Origin: Solirubrobacter ginsenosidimutans
GTDB taxonomy: Bacteria; Actinomycetota; Thermoleophilia; Solirubrobacterales; Solirubrobacteraceae
Assembly (NCBI RefSeq): GCF_027587205.1
Contig: NZ_JAPDOD010000041.1
Coordinates: 1-64,000, forward strand
DNA length: 64,000 nucleotides
Direction: 5' to 3'
The stretch's first letter is position 1. Every line of letters starts with the position of its first letter. A model generated the notes under the pieces. That model had not been told where the DNA came from and did no database searches. It was given only the letters and a program-made list of their open reading frames with translations. A program made the position numbers and the translations under genes. Shown here in pieces: positions 50,900-59,696 of this stretch.

Positions 50900-51723
50900 T
50901 CGGCCTCCATGTCTCTCGTGAACTCCTCGCTCAGTTCGCCGCGGTAGATCGGTTTCGCCCAGCCGGTCAGGTCGACGTGCAGCGCTTCGTCGACGTCGAC
51001 GACCAGCTCTCCCCCGTCGAGCTGGACGGTGACCGGCGAGTCGCCGCCCCGCAGCACGTGGGCGACGGCGGCGCCGGACGCCCCGGTGCCGCTCGAGAGC
51101 GTCTCCCCGACACCGCGCTCGAATATGCGTGCGCGGATCGTGTTCGAGGTGACCTCGTGCCAGAAGCTCACGTTGGTGCGGTTGGGGAAGATCGGGGCAT
51201 TCTCGATGTGCGGGCCGAGCTTGGCCAGGTCCAGCGCGTCCGGATCGGGCACGCGGATCGCGCACTGCGGATTGCCGATGGCGACGTGCTGGAAGCGGAA
51301 CGTCTGGCCGTCGACCTCCAGCTCGCCCTGCCCGTCCGCGGGCCCTTGCGGGAAGTTCGGCGAGGTGAGGTGGGCGCGGCCCATGTCGACCTTGCAGGTC
51401 GTCGGGCTCGTGATCGTCGGCCGGATCTCCCCCGCCAGCGTCTGGAGGCTGAACGTGTCCGCGTCCGTCCAGCCGCTGCGGCGCAGGTAGAGGATCGCCT
51501 CGCGCGCGCCGTTGCCGCTCAGCTCGGCCTCGGAGCCGTCGGGATTGAAGATCCGCAGGCGGGCGACGTAGCCCGGCTCGTCGGGTTTGGTGAGCACCAG
51601 GACGCCGTCCGCGCCCGGTCCGAAATGCGGGTCGCAGAGCAGCTGGATCTGGCGCGGAGTGAGCTCGGCCTCCTCGAGGATGAGGTAGTCGTTGCCCAGC
51701 GCTTGCCACTTTTCGAACTGCAT
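50896..51723 (-). CDS. dapF: DapF-like protein lacking both catalytic cysteines
   Basis: A 275-aa homologue of diaminopimelate epimerase with the usual two-lobed plan: WQALGNDYLIL at the start, RIFNPDGSEAELSGNGAR, GNPQCAI, and the C-terminal GVGETLSSGTGASGA. In characterised enzymes Cys73 and Cys217 act as acid and base. Here the positions are Ser69 (before GNG) and Ser211 (before GTGA). All other landmarks, including Asn11 and Glu207, are kept. It may be a serine variant, may have another function, or may be weak. It lies 7 bp after miaA. Confidence 0.8.
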   Translation of the reverse strand: MQFEKWQALGNDYLILEEAELTPRQIQLLCDPHFGPGADGVLVLTKPDEPGYVARLRIFNPDGSEAELSGNGAREAILYLRRSGWTDADTFSLQTLAGEIRPTITSPTTCKVDMGRAHLTSPNFPQGPADGQGELEVDGQTFRFQHVAIGNPQCAIRVPDPDALDLAKLGPHIENAPIFPNRTNVSFWHEVTSNTIRARIFERGVGETLSSGTGASGAAVAHVLRGGDSPVTVQLDGGELVVDVDEALHVDLTGWAKPIYRGELSEEFTRDMEAE

Positions 51724-51730
51724 ATGAACG

Positions 51731-52633
51731 TCAGATCATGGCGACCAGCTCGGCGGCGACGTCCTCCGGCGTCCGGTCAGTGGTGTCGATCAGGTGCGCG
51801 CCCGGCAGCTTGCGCAGCCACGTGACCTGGCGCTTCGCGTATTGGCGGGTCTTGGTCTTCATGCCTTCGACGTCGCCGTCGAGCAGCTGCTGGAACCCGA
51901 GCGCGGCCCGCGCGGTGCTGGACGCGCCGGCGGCCTGCGCGCGCTCTACCTCTTGACGTGCGCCGGCGGCGATCATGGCGTCTATGCGCTGGTCGATGCG
52001 GGTGTTGAGCGCCGCGCGGTCCATCGTCAGGGCCGCCAGCAGCGTGGGATGGCGGGTGTTCGCGGTCCACAGCTCACTCGGCGCGTTGGCGGGCGGCGGC
52101 GGCTCGTGACCTGCCGCGAGCAGCTCGTGGCTTCTGAGGATGCGCTGGCGGTCGGTCGGCTCGATGCCCGCTCGAATGGCTTCGGGGAGCGCTTCGTGGA
52201 GCTGTTGGAGCGGCCGTGGGTCGTTCGCGAAGCGCTCTCGGATCGCTTCGTCGACGGGCGGGCGGAGGTCGAGCTCGGCCAGCGCCGCGCGGAGGTACAG
52301 GCCGGTGCCGCCGACGACGATCGGCCTTTGCCCGTTGTGCAGCAGCTCGTCGATCTCCGCGTGCGCGCGGCGGGCGTAGGCGCCGGCCGAGAAGGTCTGG
52401 GTGATGGGGACGAAGCCGAGCAGCCGGTGCTCGAGTTCTTGCTGTTGCTCGGGGCTTGCCGCTCCGGTGAGGATCGGCAGACCTTCATAGACCTGCATCG
52501 CGTCCGCGGAGACGGCGACGGGATGCTCTCCGCGTGCGCGGAGTTCGTCGGCGAGCGCGATCGCGACCGCGGTCTTCCCGACGCCGGTGGGTCCGAAGAC
52601 GGCGATGAGGAGCGGCGACGGGTCGGCTGACAC
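51731..52633 (-). CDS. miaA: tRNA dimethylallyltransferase MiaA
   Basis: A 300-aa enzyme that adds dimethylallyl to A37 of tRNAs reading U-starting codons. FGPTGVGKTAVAIALA near residue 14 is the P-loop; SADAMQVYEGLPILTGAAS and VVGGTGLYLRA are family blocks; RQYAKRQVTWLRKL near the end binds tRNA. MiaB, which completes ms2i6A, is encoded 6 kb away. The GTG at 52633 keeps the standard N terminus. dapF follows after 7 bp. Confidence 0.9.
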   Translation of the reverse strand: MSADPSPLLIAVFGPTGVGKTAVAIALADELRARGEHPVAVSADAMQVYEGLPILTGAASPEQQQELEHRLLGFVPITQTFSAGAYARRAHAEIDELLHNGQRPIVVGGTGLYLRAALAELDLRPPVDEAIRERFANDPRPLQQLHEALPEAIRAGIEPTDRQRILRSHELLAAGHEPPPPANAPSELWTANTRHPTLLAALTMDRAALNTRIDQRIDAMIAAGARQEVERAQAAGASSTARAALGFQQLLDGDVEGMKTKTRQYAKRQVTWLRKLPGAHLIDTTDRTPEDVAAELVAMI

Positions 52634-52709
52634 GGCGAGCCAGTATGGCCGGGTCGCGCCCGGCTCCCCGGCGCCGGGGTGCAGGCCGCGCAGTATCGTC
52701 AGCGAGATC

Positions 52710-53873
52710 ATGGGCGTCCGCATCGGCACCGGCCTCTCGACCGTCCCGGACCCTCGGATCGCGGCGCTCGAAGCCGCGTCGGCGGCCGCGGTCGAGCTCA
52801 ACGGCGCCGTCTGCGAGCTCGCCGTCGTCTTCGTCTCCGGCAACCTGCTCTCGGCACCCGAGGCCGTGCTCGCCGCCGTGCACGAGATCCTCGCCCCGGA
52901 CGGGTTGATCGGATGCGGCGCGGGCGGCGTGATCGGCCACGGGCGCGAGATCGAAGGCGGGTCCGCGGTGTCGGTGTGGGCGGCGAGTCTCGGCGACGGC
53001 ACGGCGACGACGTTCCACGCGACCGTCGAGGAGCTCGAGGAGGGCACCGGCGCGCTGACGGGCATGGCGGACCTCGTCGGCGCCGACGGCGCGATCCTGC
53101 TGGCCGACCCGGTGACCTTCCCCACCGACGCGGTGCTGCGGTTCCTGACCGAGTCCTCGCCGATGCTCCCGCTGATCGGCGGCCTCGCGTCCGGGCGCAC
53201 CCTCGACGACGAGTCGGTCCTCTTCTTCGGCGAGGAGGTCGTGCGCGACGGCGCCGTCGGCATCCGCCTGGACGGCGTCGAGGTGCTCCCGATGGTCTCG
53301 CAGGGCGCCGCGCCGATCGGGCCCGAGCTGACGATCACCGCCGGCGAGGGCCACGTGATCGGCGAGCTCGCCGGCAAGCCCGCCCTCCAGAAGCTGCGCG
53401 AGACGATCGAGGAGCTCCCGCCCGAGGACCTGCGGCTCGTGCAGGGCGGGCTGCTGGTCGGCATCGTCGTCGACTCCAACAAGCCCGACTACCTGCAGGG
53501 CGACTTCCTCGTCCGCGGGCTCGTGGGCGCCGACCCGGAAACCGGCCAGGTGGCGGTCGCCGCCGACGTCCACCCCGGCCAGGTCGTGCGCTTGCACGCC
53601 CGCGACGCCGAAAGCGCCGACCACGACCTCCGCGAAGCCCTCTCGATCCGCATGACCGCACTCGGCGGTCGCACCCCGGCGGGCGCGCTCGTGTTCGCCT
53701 GCAACGGGCGCGGGCGCAGCATGTTCGGCCGCGCCGACCACGACGCCGAGGCGATCGCGGACGCGCTGGCCGGCGCCCCCGCCGCGGGGTTCTTCGCCGC
53801 CGGCGAGATCGGCCCGGTCGGCGGCGGCTATTTCCTGCACTCGTTCACCGCGACCGTCGCGGTCTTCGCATGA
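52710..53873 (+). CDS. FIST domain protein
   Basis: A 387-aa protein with FIST N (residues about 20-215) and FIST C (about 220-365) domains. Signatures include GLIGCGAGGVIGHGREIEGG and LVFACNGRGRSMFGRADHDA. FIST domains are proposed small-ligand sensors in signal transduction and often join kinases or cyclases; here the domains stand alone. The ATG at 52710 follows TATCGT by 10 nt. A partner is not evident; an SDR gene follows after 64 bp. Confidence 0.78.
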   Translation: MGVRIGTGLSTVPDPRIAALEAASAAAVELNGAVCELAVVFVSGNLLSAPEAVLAAVHEILAPDGLIGCGAGGVIGHGREIEGGSAVSVWAASLGDGTATTFHATVEELEEGTGALTGMADLVGADGAILLADPVTFPTDAVLRFLTESSPMLPLIGGLASGRTLDDESVLFFGEEVVRDGAVGIRLDGVEVLPMVSQGAAPIGPELTITAGEGHVIGELAGKPALQKLRETIEELPPEDLRLVQGGLLVGIVVDSNKPDYLQGDFLVRGLVGADPETGQVAVAADVHPGQVVRLHARDAESADHDLREALSIRMTALGGRTPAGALVFACNGRGRSMFGRADHDAEAIADALAGAPAAGFFAAGEIGPVGGGYFLHSFTATVAVFA

Positions 53874-53937
53874 GCGGCGCGAGTCGTCGCGCGGCGGCGC
53901 CGCTGCACGACCGTGGCGCCGTCTGGAGCGTTGGCGC

Positions 53938-54729
53938 GTGAAGCTCGACGGCGCGCGCGTGCTGCTGACCGGTGCGACCGGCGGGCTCGGGCAGGCGATC
54001 GCGCGTGGCCTCGCGGCGCGCGGGGCGACGTTGATCGTGACCGGCCGGCGTGCCGAGGTGCTCGAACCGCTCGCGGCCGAACTGGGCGCGCGGGTGATCG
54101 TCTCCGACCTCTCCGAGCCTGACGCCCCGGCGCGGCTGCTGGAGGAGGCGGGTGAGGTCGACGTGCTCGTCGCCAACGCCGGGCTGCCGGGCAGCGGGCG
54201 CTTGCACTCCTTCACCCCCGAGCAGATCGACCGCGCGCTCGACGTCAACCTGCGCGCCCCGATCCTGCTCGCCCACGGCCTGACCGAGTCGATGGTCGCT
54301 CGCGGCCGCGGGCACCTCCTGTTCATGTCCTCGCTCTCCGGCCGGGCGGCTTCGCCCGGAACCTCGATCTACGCGGCGACCAAGTTCGGGTTGCGCGGGT
54401 TCGCCCTCTCCCTGCGCGAGGACCTCGCGCCCACGGGCGTCGGCGTCTCCGTGATCCTCCCCGGCTTCATCAGCGACGCGGGGATGTTCGCCGACTCCGG
54501 CGCCAAGCTGCCCCCGTTCGTCGGTACCAAGCGCCCGGAGGACGTCGCGCGAGCGGTCGTGAAGGCGATCGAGGCAAACCGCGCCGAGCTCGACGTCGCG
54601 CCTCTGCCGCTGCGCGCCGGTGCGCACCTCGCCGCCCTGGCCCCCGGGCCGATCGGCTCGATCCAGCGCAAACTCGGCGCCACGGCGACCGCCGCGCAGT
54701 TCGAGAAGGGCCAGGCGGACAAGCGCTAG
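53938..54729 (+). CDS. short-chain dehydrogenase/reductase
   Basis: A 263-aa classical SDR. VLLTGATGGLGQAIARGL near residue 8 is the cofactor loop, VANAGLPGSG near 79 stabilises the core, and the catalytic Ser and YAATK motif appear in FMSSLSGRAAS and IYAATKFGLRG. NADP preference is suggested by TGRRAE after strand 2. Substrate unknown. A GTG start at 53938 keeps the usual N terminus. Confidence 0.8.
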   Translation: MKLDGARVLLTGATGGLGQAIARGLAARGATLIVTGRRAEVLEPLAAELGARVIVSDLSEPDAPARLLEEAGEVDVLVANAGLPGSGRLHSFTPEQIDRALDVNLRAPILLAHGLTESMVARGRGHLLFMSSLSGRAASPGTSIYAATKFGLRGFALSLREDLAPTGVGVSVILPGFISDAGMFADSGAKLPPFVGTKRPEDVARAVVKAIEANRAELDVAPLPLRAGAHLAALAPGPIGSIQRKLGATATAAQFEKGQADKR

Positions 54730-54730
54730 C

Positions 54731-54765
54731 CGGCGCGGCGTGGCGCGGCGTGGCGCGGCGTGGCG
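54731..54765. repeat. 10-bp tandem repeat TGGCGCGGCG
   Basis: About three and a half copies directly after the SDR stop, between it and the broken MscS end. Copy number may vary between strains by slippage. Confidence 0.75.
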
Positions 54766-54795
54766 GGTCGCCGCGCGGCGGGCGCGCTCCGTGTC

Positions 54796-55209
54796 GGCGA
54801 AACCGAGGACGACGGCGCCGACCGCACCGCCGACGGCCAAGGTGCCGGGATTCAGCCCCGCGACGCGCAGCGCCAGGACCGCGGCGACGACGATGAAGAC
54901 CAGCCGCAGCAGGAAGCCCGCGGTGCCGGCCGTGCCCGGGTCCATGCGCCCCAAGAGCGCCGGCGCGGTGAAGCGTCCGAGGTCCCGCGCCAGCGCCCAG
55001 CCGAGAATCACCATGACGACGGCGGCGGCCACGCGCACGGGCGTGTCGACCCCGAAGATCCGTTCGCGCTCCACGTAGGCGCCGAGCGTCAACGCGAACA
55101 GCGGGAGCAGCGCGGCGAGCTCCCACTTCGCGCGCCGGGCGCGCTGGGCGGTCTGCAGCGTCACCGAGCGCGCTCGCGGGGCGACGTGTGGTCGACGTAA
55201 GTGAGGCAT
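54796..55209 (-). pseudogene. 3'-truncated MscS-like channel remnant
   Basis: From the ATG at 55209 about 138 codons resemble the first part of a mechanosensitive MscS-family channel: a basic N terminus, helices around WELAALLPLFALTLGAY, RVAAAVVMVILGWALA and FLLRLVFIVVAAVLALRVAG, then the pore-helix start NPGTLAVGGAVGAVVLGFA. A normal protein would continue with AAQxTLxNLxAG and the beta domain. Instead the similarity stops at 54796 and Arg-rich noise follows to the 10-bp repeat. It looks like a deletion remnant. A short helical protein cannot be excluded. Confidence 0.6.
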
Positions 55210-55260
55210 CGGGAAAGCCCAACACTGCGCAAAGCGCCGGGTTTCAGTTGCTGTGACGGC

Positions 55261-55293
55261 AATCACAAATCGTTCACTTCTTGTCGACTACGG
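55261..55293 (+). promoter_or_regulatory. candidate PHO box upstream of phosphatase
   Basis: Three 11-bp units in register: AATCACAAATC, GTTCACTTCTT and GTCGACTACGG. Streptomyces PHO boxes are 11-bp direct repeats with a GTTCACC core. Units 2 and 3 fit best. The gene start is 53 bp downstream. Confidence 0.4.
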
Positions 55294-55346
55294 CCCGTAA
55301 GAGTCCCCCACGCAACTCTCATTAGAACGAGACGAGGAGGCAGGGA

Positions 55347-57158
55347 ATGCGCGTTCTGCGCATCGGGACGCTCGGCGCGATCGGTCTCGCGGCGTGTGCC
55401 ACGGCCGTCGCCGTGGGCCAGTCGGGGCCTGATAAGGCCGCCGACATCAAGGCGTCCATCGACATCTCCAAGCCGAAGAACATCATCCTGTTCATCGGCG
55501 ACGGCATGGGCGAGCAGGAAGTCACGTCCGGCCGCTATTACGGCAAGGGCGCCACCGGGCGCCTGAACATGGACGCGCTCAAGCTGCGCGGTGACGTCAC
55601 GACGTACAACGTCGGGCCGGCGGCCCAGGCGCCGTACCCGCCCAACTACGTGCCGGACTCCGCGCCGACGGCGAGCGCCTGGTCCAGCGGCATCAAGACG
55701 CTCGACGGACGGCTCGGCCAGGGCCCGAGCTCCGGCGTGACCGTGCCGGGCACGAACTTCAAGACCTACATGGAGATCGCGCGCGACCGTGGCATGGCCA
55801 CGGGCAACGTCTCCACCGCCGAGATCACGGACGCCACGCCGGCCGGCCCGTCCTCGCACATCTCCCAGCGCGGCTGCCAGGGTCCCAACGACACGCGCAC
55901 CGCGTGCCCGACGGAGACCAAGGCCGCCGGCGGCCTCGGCTCGATCGCCGAGCAGCAGGCCGACGAGAAGTTCGACGTCGTCCTCGGCGGCGGACGCGCC
56001 CGCTACGCCCAGCCGCTGGACGCGGGCGGGACGAAGAACGTCATCGACTACGCCAAGGAGAAGGGCTACAAGTACGTCGCCACCAAGGACGAGATGAACG
56101 CCGTCACGTCGCTGGGCTCGGGCGAGCGGCTGCTCGGCCTGTTCCACGACAGCAACATGACGACGGAGTACAACGCGCTGATCGCCTCCGACACGGGCGC
56201 GGGCTCGGCGACGACGAAGTGCACGCCGTCCAACCGCGGCACCGAGCCGAGCCTGAAGGAGATGACCGACAAGGCCATCAAGCTCCTGCAGGGCAACCAG
56301 AAGGGCTTCGTGCTCCAGGTCGAGGGCGCCTCGATCGACAAGCGCGACCACTCCGCCGACGCCTGCGGCCAGATCGGCGAGCTGCTCGGCATGGACGACG
56401 CGATCGGCGTCGCCCAGGAGTTCCAGCGCACCCACCCGGACACGCTGATCCTCGTCACGGCCGATCACTCCCACACGAGCCAGATCATCCCCGTCACCCA
56501 GGTTCCGCGCGGCGCGTACACCACGCTGCAGACGGTCGACGGCCAGCCGATCCGCATCGCCTACGGCACGGCCCCGGTCTCCGGCAGCCAGGCCCACACG
56601 GGCTCCACGGTCCCGGTCTTCGCCTCGGGCCCGCGTGCCGCCGACATCGTCGGCACGATCGATCAGACCGAGCTGTTCCCGGTCCTCACCAACACCCAGA
56701 CCTCGCCGAACAACGGTTCCGCGCCGGTGATCGTCGGCAGCGACGTGGGCGGCAACGTCCCGGCCACGCTCGCCCTGACCACGGGCCCGGGGGCGGCCAC
56801 CTTCGCCCCTTTCGTCCCGGGCGTTGAGAAGGACTACACCGCTTCCCTGGTCGCGAACGTGACCTCGTCGGCGGCCAATGCAACTCTCAGCGTCGCCGAC
56901 ACCAGCTCCATCGCCACGGGCCGCCTCGTCAACGGCTCGTTCTCGCTCGTCCGCGCGCTCGAAGCCAAGTCGGGTAGCGGCGCGTACGCGCAGGTCGGCG
57001 GCAGCGCCGCGCCGACCACGCTCGTGAACTGGGCCGGTCCGGTGTCCAACGCCAGCACACCGATCGACTTCAAGCAGTCGATCGGTGCGACCGAGCCGCT
57101 GCGCACCGGTCCGTACACCAAGACGCTGACCCTGACGCTCAGCACCACCGCTCCGTAG
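55347..57158 (+). CDS. phoA: secreted alkaline phosphatase, PhoA family
   Basis: A 603-aa enzyme releasing phosphate from esters outside the cell. Residues 1-24 are a signal peptide. IILFIGDGMGEQE holds the first metal Asp52, VPDSAPTASAW the nucleophile Ser105, VEGASIDKRDHS and VTADHSHTSQ further metal ligands. After residue about 480 there is an extra 120-residue Thr/Ser/Ala-rich beta domain, possibly for surface or cofactor binding. A strong AGGAGG ribosome site precedes the ATG, and a PHO-box-like repeat lies upstream. Confidence 0.9.
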   Translation: MRVLRIGTLGAIGLAACATAVAVGQSGPDKAADIKASIDISKPKNIILFIGDGMGEQEVTSGRYYGKGATGRLNMDALKLRGDVTTYNVGPAAQAPYPPNYVPDSAPTASAWSSGIKTLDGRLGQGPSSGVTVPGTNFKTYMEIARDRGMATGNVSTAEITDATPAGPSSHISQRGCQGPNDTRTACPTETKAAGGLGSIAEQQADEKFDVVLGGGRARYAQPLDAGGTKNVIDYAKEKGYKYVATKDEMNAVTSLGSGERLLGLFHDSNMTTEYNALIASDTGAGSATTKCTPSNRGTEPSLKEMTDKAIKLLQGNQKGFVLQVEGASIDKRDHSADACGQIGELLGMDDAIGVAQEFQRTHPDTLILVTADHSHTSQIIPVTQVPRGAYTTLQTVDGQPIRIAYGTAPVSGSQAHTGSTVPVFASGPRAADIVGTIDQTELFPVLTNTQTSPNNGSAPVIVGSDVGGNVPATLALTTGPGAATFAPFVPGVEKDYTASLVANVTSSAANATLSVADTSSIATGRLVNGSFSLVRALEAKSGSGAYAQVGGSAAPTTLVNWAGPVSNASTPIDFKQSIGATEPLRTGPYTKTLTLTLSTTAP

Positions 57159-57166
57159 GGACCACC

Positions 57167-58195
57167 TCAAAAGAGGCTCCCCTGAATGACCCTCGGGGGT
57201 CGCGGCGCCGTCGCCACCGGCGGACGCCGCGGCCCCCGATGGCGGTCGCGCACGGGGTAGGTCCGCAGCGCCCACGGCGCGCCCGCCGCCAGCTCGATCT
57301 TGCGCTTCTCGGCCGCTGACACGTACGCGCCCTTCGCGTAGAGCTTCTCGTAGCGCGGCACGAGGTCCGGCCGGTGCTCGCGCAGCCACGCGAAGTAGAT
57401 GTCACGCACCGCGCCACGCAGGAACAGCGTCTGGCCGCCGATGTAGGTCGCCCGCGCCTCGGTCGCCGCCTCGACGATCCGCTCCACCTGCTCCGGGGCG
57501 TCGTTGACCCCGGGCATCAGCGGCGCGATCAGCACCCCGGTCGGGATGCCCGCGCGGTTGAGCTCGCCGACGGCTTCCAGCCGCGCCTTCGGGTTCGGCG
57601 TGTGCGGCTCGGTCGCCCGCCACGCCTTCTCGTCCAGCGTCGGCACCGACAGGCACGCGCTGACGTCCGTCACCGCGGCGATCTCCTGCAGCAGGTCCAG
57701 GTCGCGCAGCACGAGCGGCGATTTGGTCAGGATCGAGCAGGGGTTGCGGAAGCCGCGCATCGCCTCCCAGATCCCGCGCATGAGCTTGTAGCGGCCCTCC
57801 ACCCACTGATACGGGTCGGTGTTCGTGCCCAGGGCGATCGGGTCGCCCCGCCACGACCTGCGCCCGAGCTCCGCCCGCAGGACCTCGGGCACGTTGACCT
57901 TGACGACGATCTCACGCTCGAAGTCACTGCCGGCGTCCATGTCCAGGTACTCGTGGGTCGGCCGGGCGAAGCAGTAGACGCACGCGTGCGTACAGCCGCG
58001 ATACGGGTTGATCGTCCACTCGAACGGCAGCCCGCGAGTGCCGCCCGGGACGTGGTTGAGCGCCGATTTCGTGCGCACCTCGTGGAAGCGCATGTTCAGC
58101 GCCTCCGGCGCGTCGAAGCGGCGGACGACCGTATCCCCCAGACCCGGCAGCCTCCCCGCGTCATCCGAACTGATGTTCTGCGAATCCCAGCGCAT
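57167..58195 (-). CDS. Rv2578c-family radical SAM protein (SPL-like)
   Basis: A 342-aa radical SAM enzyme related to spore photoproduct lyase and Rv2578c. The cluster motif is CTHACVYC in NPYRGCTHACVYCFARPTH near residue 70. LGTNTDPYQWVEGRYKLMRG and SILTKSPLVLRDLDLL are family blocks, and PLMPGVNDAPEQ follows. The target reaction is unproven. The ATG at 58195 is preferred (longer version begins at 58261), because a LexA-type box lies immediately upstream and a second within the first codons. Convergent with phoA, 8 bp apart. Confidence 0.8.
   Translation of the reverse strand: MRWDSQNISSDDAGRLPGLGDTVVRRFDAPEALNMRFHEVRTKSALNHVPGGTRGLPFEWTINPYRGCTHACVYCFARPTHEYLDMDAGSDFEREIVVKVNVPEVLRAELGRRSWRGDPIALGTNTDPYQWVEGRYKLMRGIWEAMRGFRNPCSILTKSPLVLRDLDLLQEIAAVTDVSACLSVPTLDEKAWRATEPHTPNPKARLEAVGELNRAGIPTGVLIAPLMPGVNDAPEQVERIVEAATEARATYIGGQTLFLRGAVRDIYFAWLREHRPDLVPRYEKLYAKGAYVSAAEKRKIELAAGAPWALRTYPVRDRHRGPRRPPVATAPRPPRVIQGSLF
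58166..58179. promoter_or_regulatory. second, weaker LexA-type box
   Basis: CGAACTGATGTTCT matches CGAACRNRYGTTCG at 12 of 14 positions. It lies inside the start of the radical SAM gene, 31 bp from the first box, about three helical turns. Confidence 0.4.
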
Positions 58196-58196
58196 A

Positions 58197-58210
58197 CGAA
58201 CAGATGTTCG
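58197..58210. promoter_or_regulatory. LexA (SOS) box of radical SAM gene
   Basis: CGAACAGATGTTCG matches the Gram-positive consensus CGAACRNRYGTTCG at all 14 positions and lies directly before the ATG at 58195, covering the likely transcription start. Confidence 0.65.
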
Positions 58211-58371
58211 CATAGCTGCAGGACGGAATGTCGAGCCAACCTCGACCAATAGACGGTGCAACGGCGTCGACCGCTCAGGGATACTCCGTGAGCGCTCGCG
58301 TGTCGGAGGAGCTGTTCACTCCCAACTTCCACCCGGCACGCGGGCGCCGACTGGTATACGCCGTTTTTACG

Positions 58372-59691
58372 TCAAGCGGCGCGGGAGAGCAGCGATTCGC
58401 TGCCCGTGAGCGACTGGCTCGTCGCCGCGCTGATCTCGACCGGGACGATCTCGCTCGGCGAGGCGAGGCCGTCGAAGTTGACGACCTTGTTGTGCGTGGT
58501 CCGGCCGCGCAGCTGTGACGGGTCGTGGCGCGAATGGCCCTCGACCAACACGTCGAGCGTCCGGCCGACGAAGCGCTGGGCGCGCTCACGAGCGCGCCGC
58601 TGGACGACCTCGACGAGCCGTTCCATGCGCTCCACCTGCACCTCGTGCGCGATGAAGTCGTCGACGAACTCGGCGGCCTCGGTGTCGCGGCGGGGCGAGT
58701 AGATGAACGTGAAGGCGCCATCGAAGCCGACCTCCTCGACGACCTCGAGCGTCTCGGCAAACTCCGCCTCGGTCTCCCCCGGGAAGCCGACGATGATGTC
58801 CGTCGTGATCGCGCAGTCCGGCACGTGCTCGCGGATCAGCGCGACGCGATCCAGGTAGCGCTCGCGGCCGTAGGTCCGGCGCATCGCCTTCAGCACCCGC
58901 GACGAGCCCGACTGCAGCGGCAGGTGGATGTGCTGGCACACGGACTCGAGCTCTGCGTGGGCGCGGATGACGTCCTCGAGCATGTGGGCGGGATGCGGGC
59001 TCGTGTAGCGGATGCGGTCGATGCCGTCGATCGCGTCGACCGCCGTCAGCAGCTCGGAGAACTTGCGCGGCTGCGGCCGCAGGCGGGTGCCGTAGGAGTT
59101 GACGTTCTGGCCGAGCAGCGTCACCTCGCGCACGCCGTCGGCGGCGAGCGCGCGGACCTCGTCGACGAGCTCGTCGAACGGGCGTGAGACCTCACGCCCG
59201 CGCGTCGTGGGCACGATGCAGAACGAGCACTTCATGTTGCAGCCCGCGCTGATCTGGACCCACGCGTGGACGTCACGCGCCCGCTTGCCGGGAAGGTGCC
59301 CGGTGAAGCCCTCGAACTCGAAGAACCCCTGCGCCGTCAGCGAGTCGCTGGTCAAGAACTCCGCCAGCTTGTTGACCTGACCCGGCCCGAACGCCACGTC
59401 GACGAACGGGAACTGGGCGAAGACCTGGTCCTTCATCGACTGCGCCCAGCAGCCGCCGACGCCGATCACGCGGTTCGGATCCTTGCGCTTGAGCACCCGC
59501 GCCTCGTACAGGTGCGAGACGAAGCGCTCGTCGGCCTTCTCGCGAATCGAGCAGGTGTTGAACAGGATCAGGTCCGCTTCCGCGCGCTCGGGCACCTCGG
59601 CGTAGCCGAGCGACTCGAGCATCCCCTTCATGCGCTCGGAGTCGTGCTCGTTCATCTGGCACCCGAAGGTGGTCACGTGGAAGCGCTTCAT
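58372..59691 (-). CDS. miaB: tRNA-2-methylthio-N6-dimethylallyladenosine synthase MiaB
   Basis: A 439-aa methylthiotransferase acting after MiaA on A37. The N-terminal UPF0004 domain binds an auxiliary cluster through the Cys of TFGCQMNEHDSERM, FNTCSIREKA and GGCWAQ. The radical SAM motif is CNMKCSFC, with a C-terminal TRAM domain (TLDVLVEGHS). It starts 5 nt after rny ends, so the two are probably cotranscribed. Confidence 0.93.
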   Translation of the reverse strand: MKRFHVTTFGCQMNEHDSERMKGMLESLGYAEVPERAEADLILFNTCSIREKADERFVSHLYEARVLKRKDPNRVIGVGGCWAQSMKDQVFAQFPFVDVAFGPGQVNKLAEFLTSDSLTAQGFFEFEGFTGHLPGKRARDVHAWVQISAGCNMKCSFCIVPTTRGREVSRPFDELVDEVRALAADGVREVTLLGQNVNSYGTRLRPQPRKFSELLTAVDAIDGIDRIRYTSPHPAHMLEDVIRAHAELESVCQHIHLPLQSGSSRVLKAMRRTYGRERYLDRVALIREHVPDCAITTDIIVGFPGETEAEFAETLEVVEEVGFDGAFTFIYSPRRDTEAAEFVDDFIAHEVQVERMERLVEVVQRRARERAQRFVGRTLDVLVEGHSRHDPSQLRGRTTHNKVVNFDGLASPSEIVPVEISAATSQSLTGSESLLSRAA

Positions 59692-59696
59692 TTCGG

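Noticed and set aside
53845..55266. A 473-codon minus-strand protein covering the MscS fragment and the SDR gene
   Set aside because: Similarity to MscS ends at 54796; the rest is antisense to the SDR gene.
58300..58371. Terminator on the plus strand (GGCG...CGCC then TTTTT)
   Set aside because: No plus-strand gene ends there, and for minus-strand miaB the T-run is on the wrong side of the stem.
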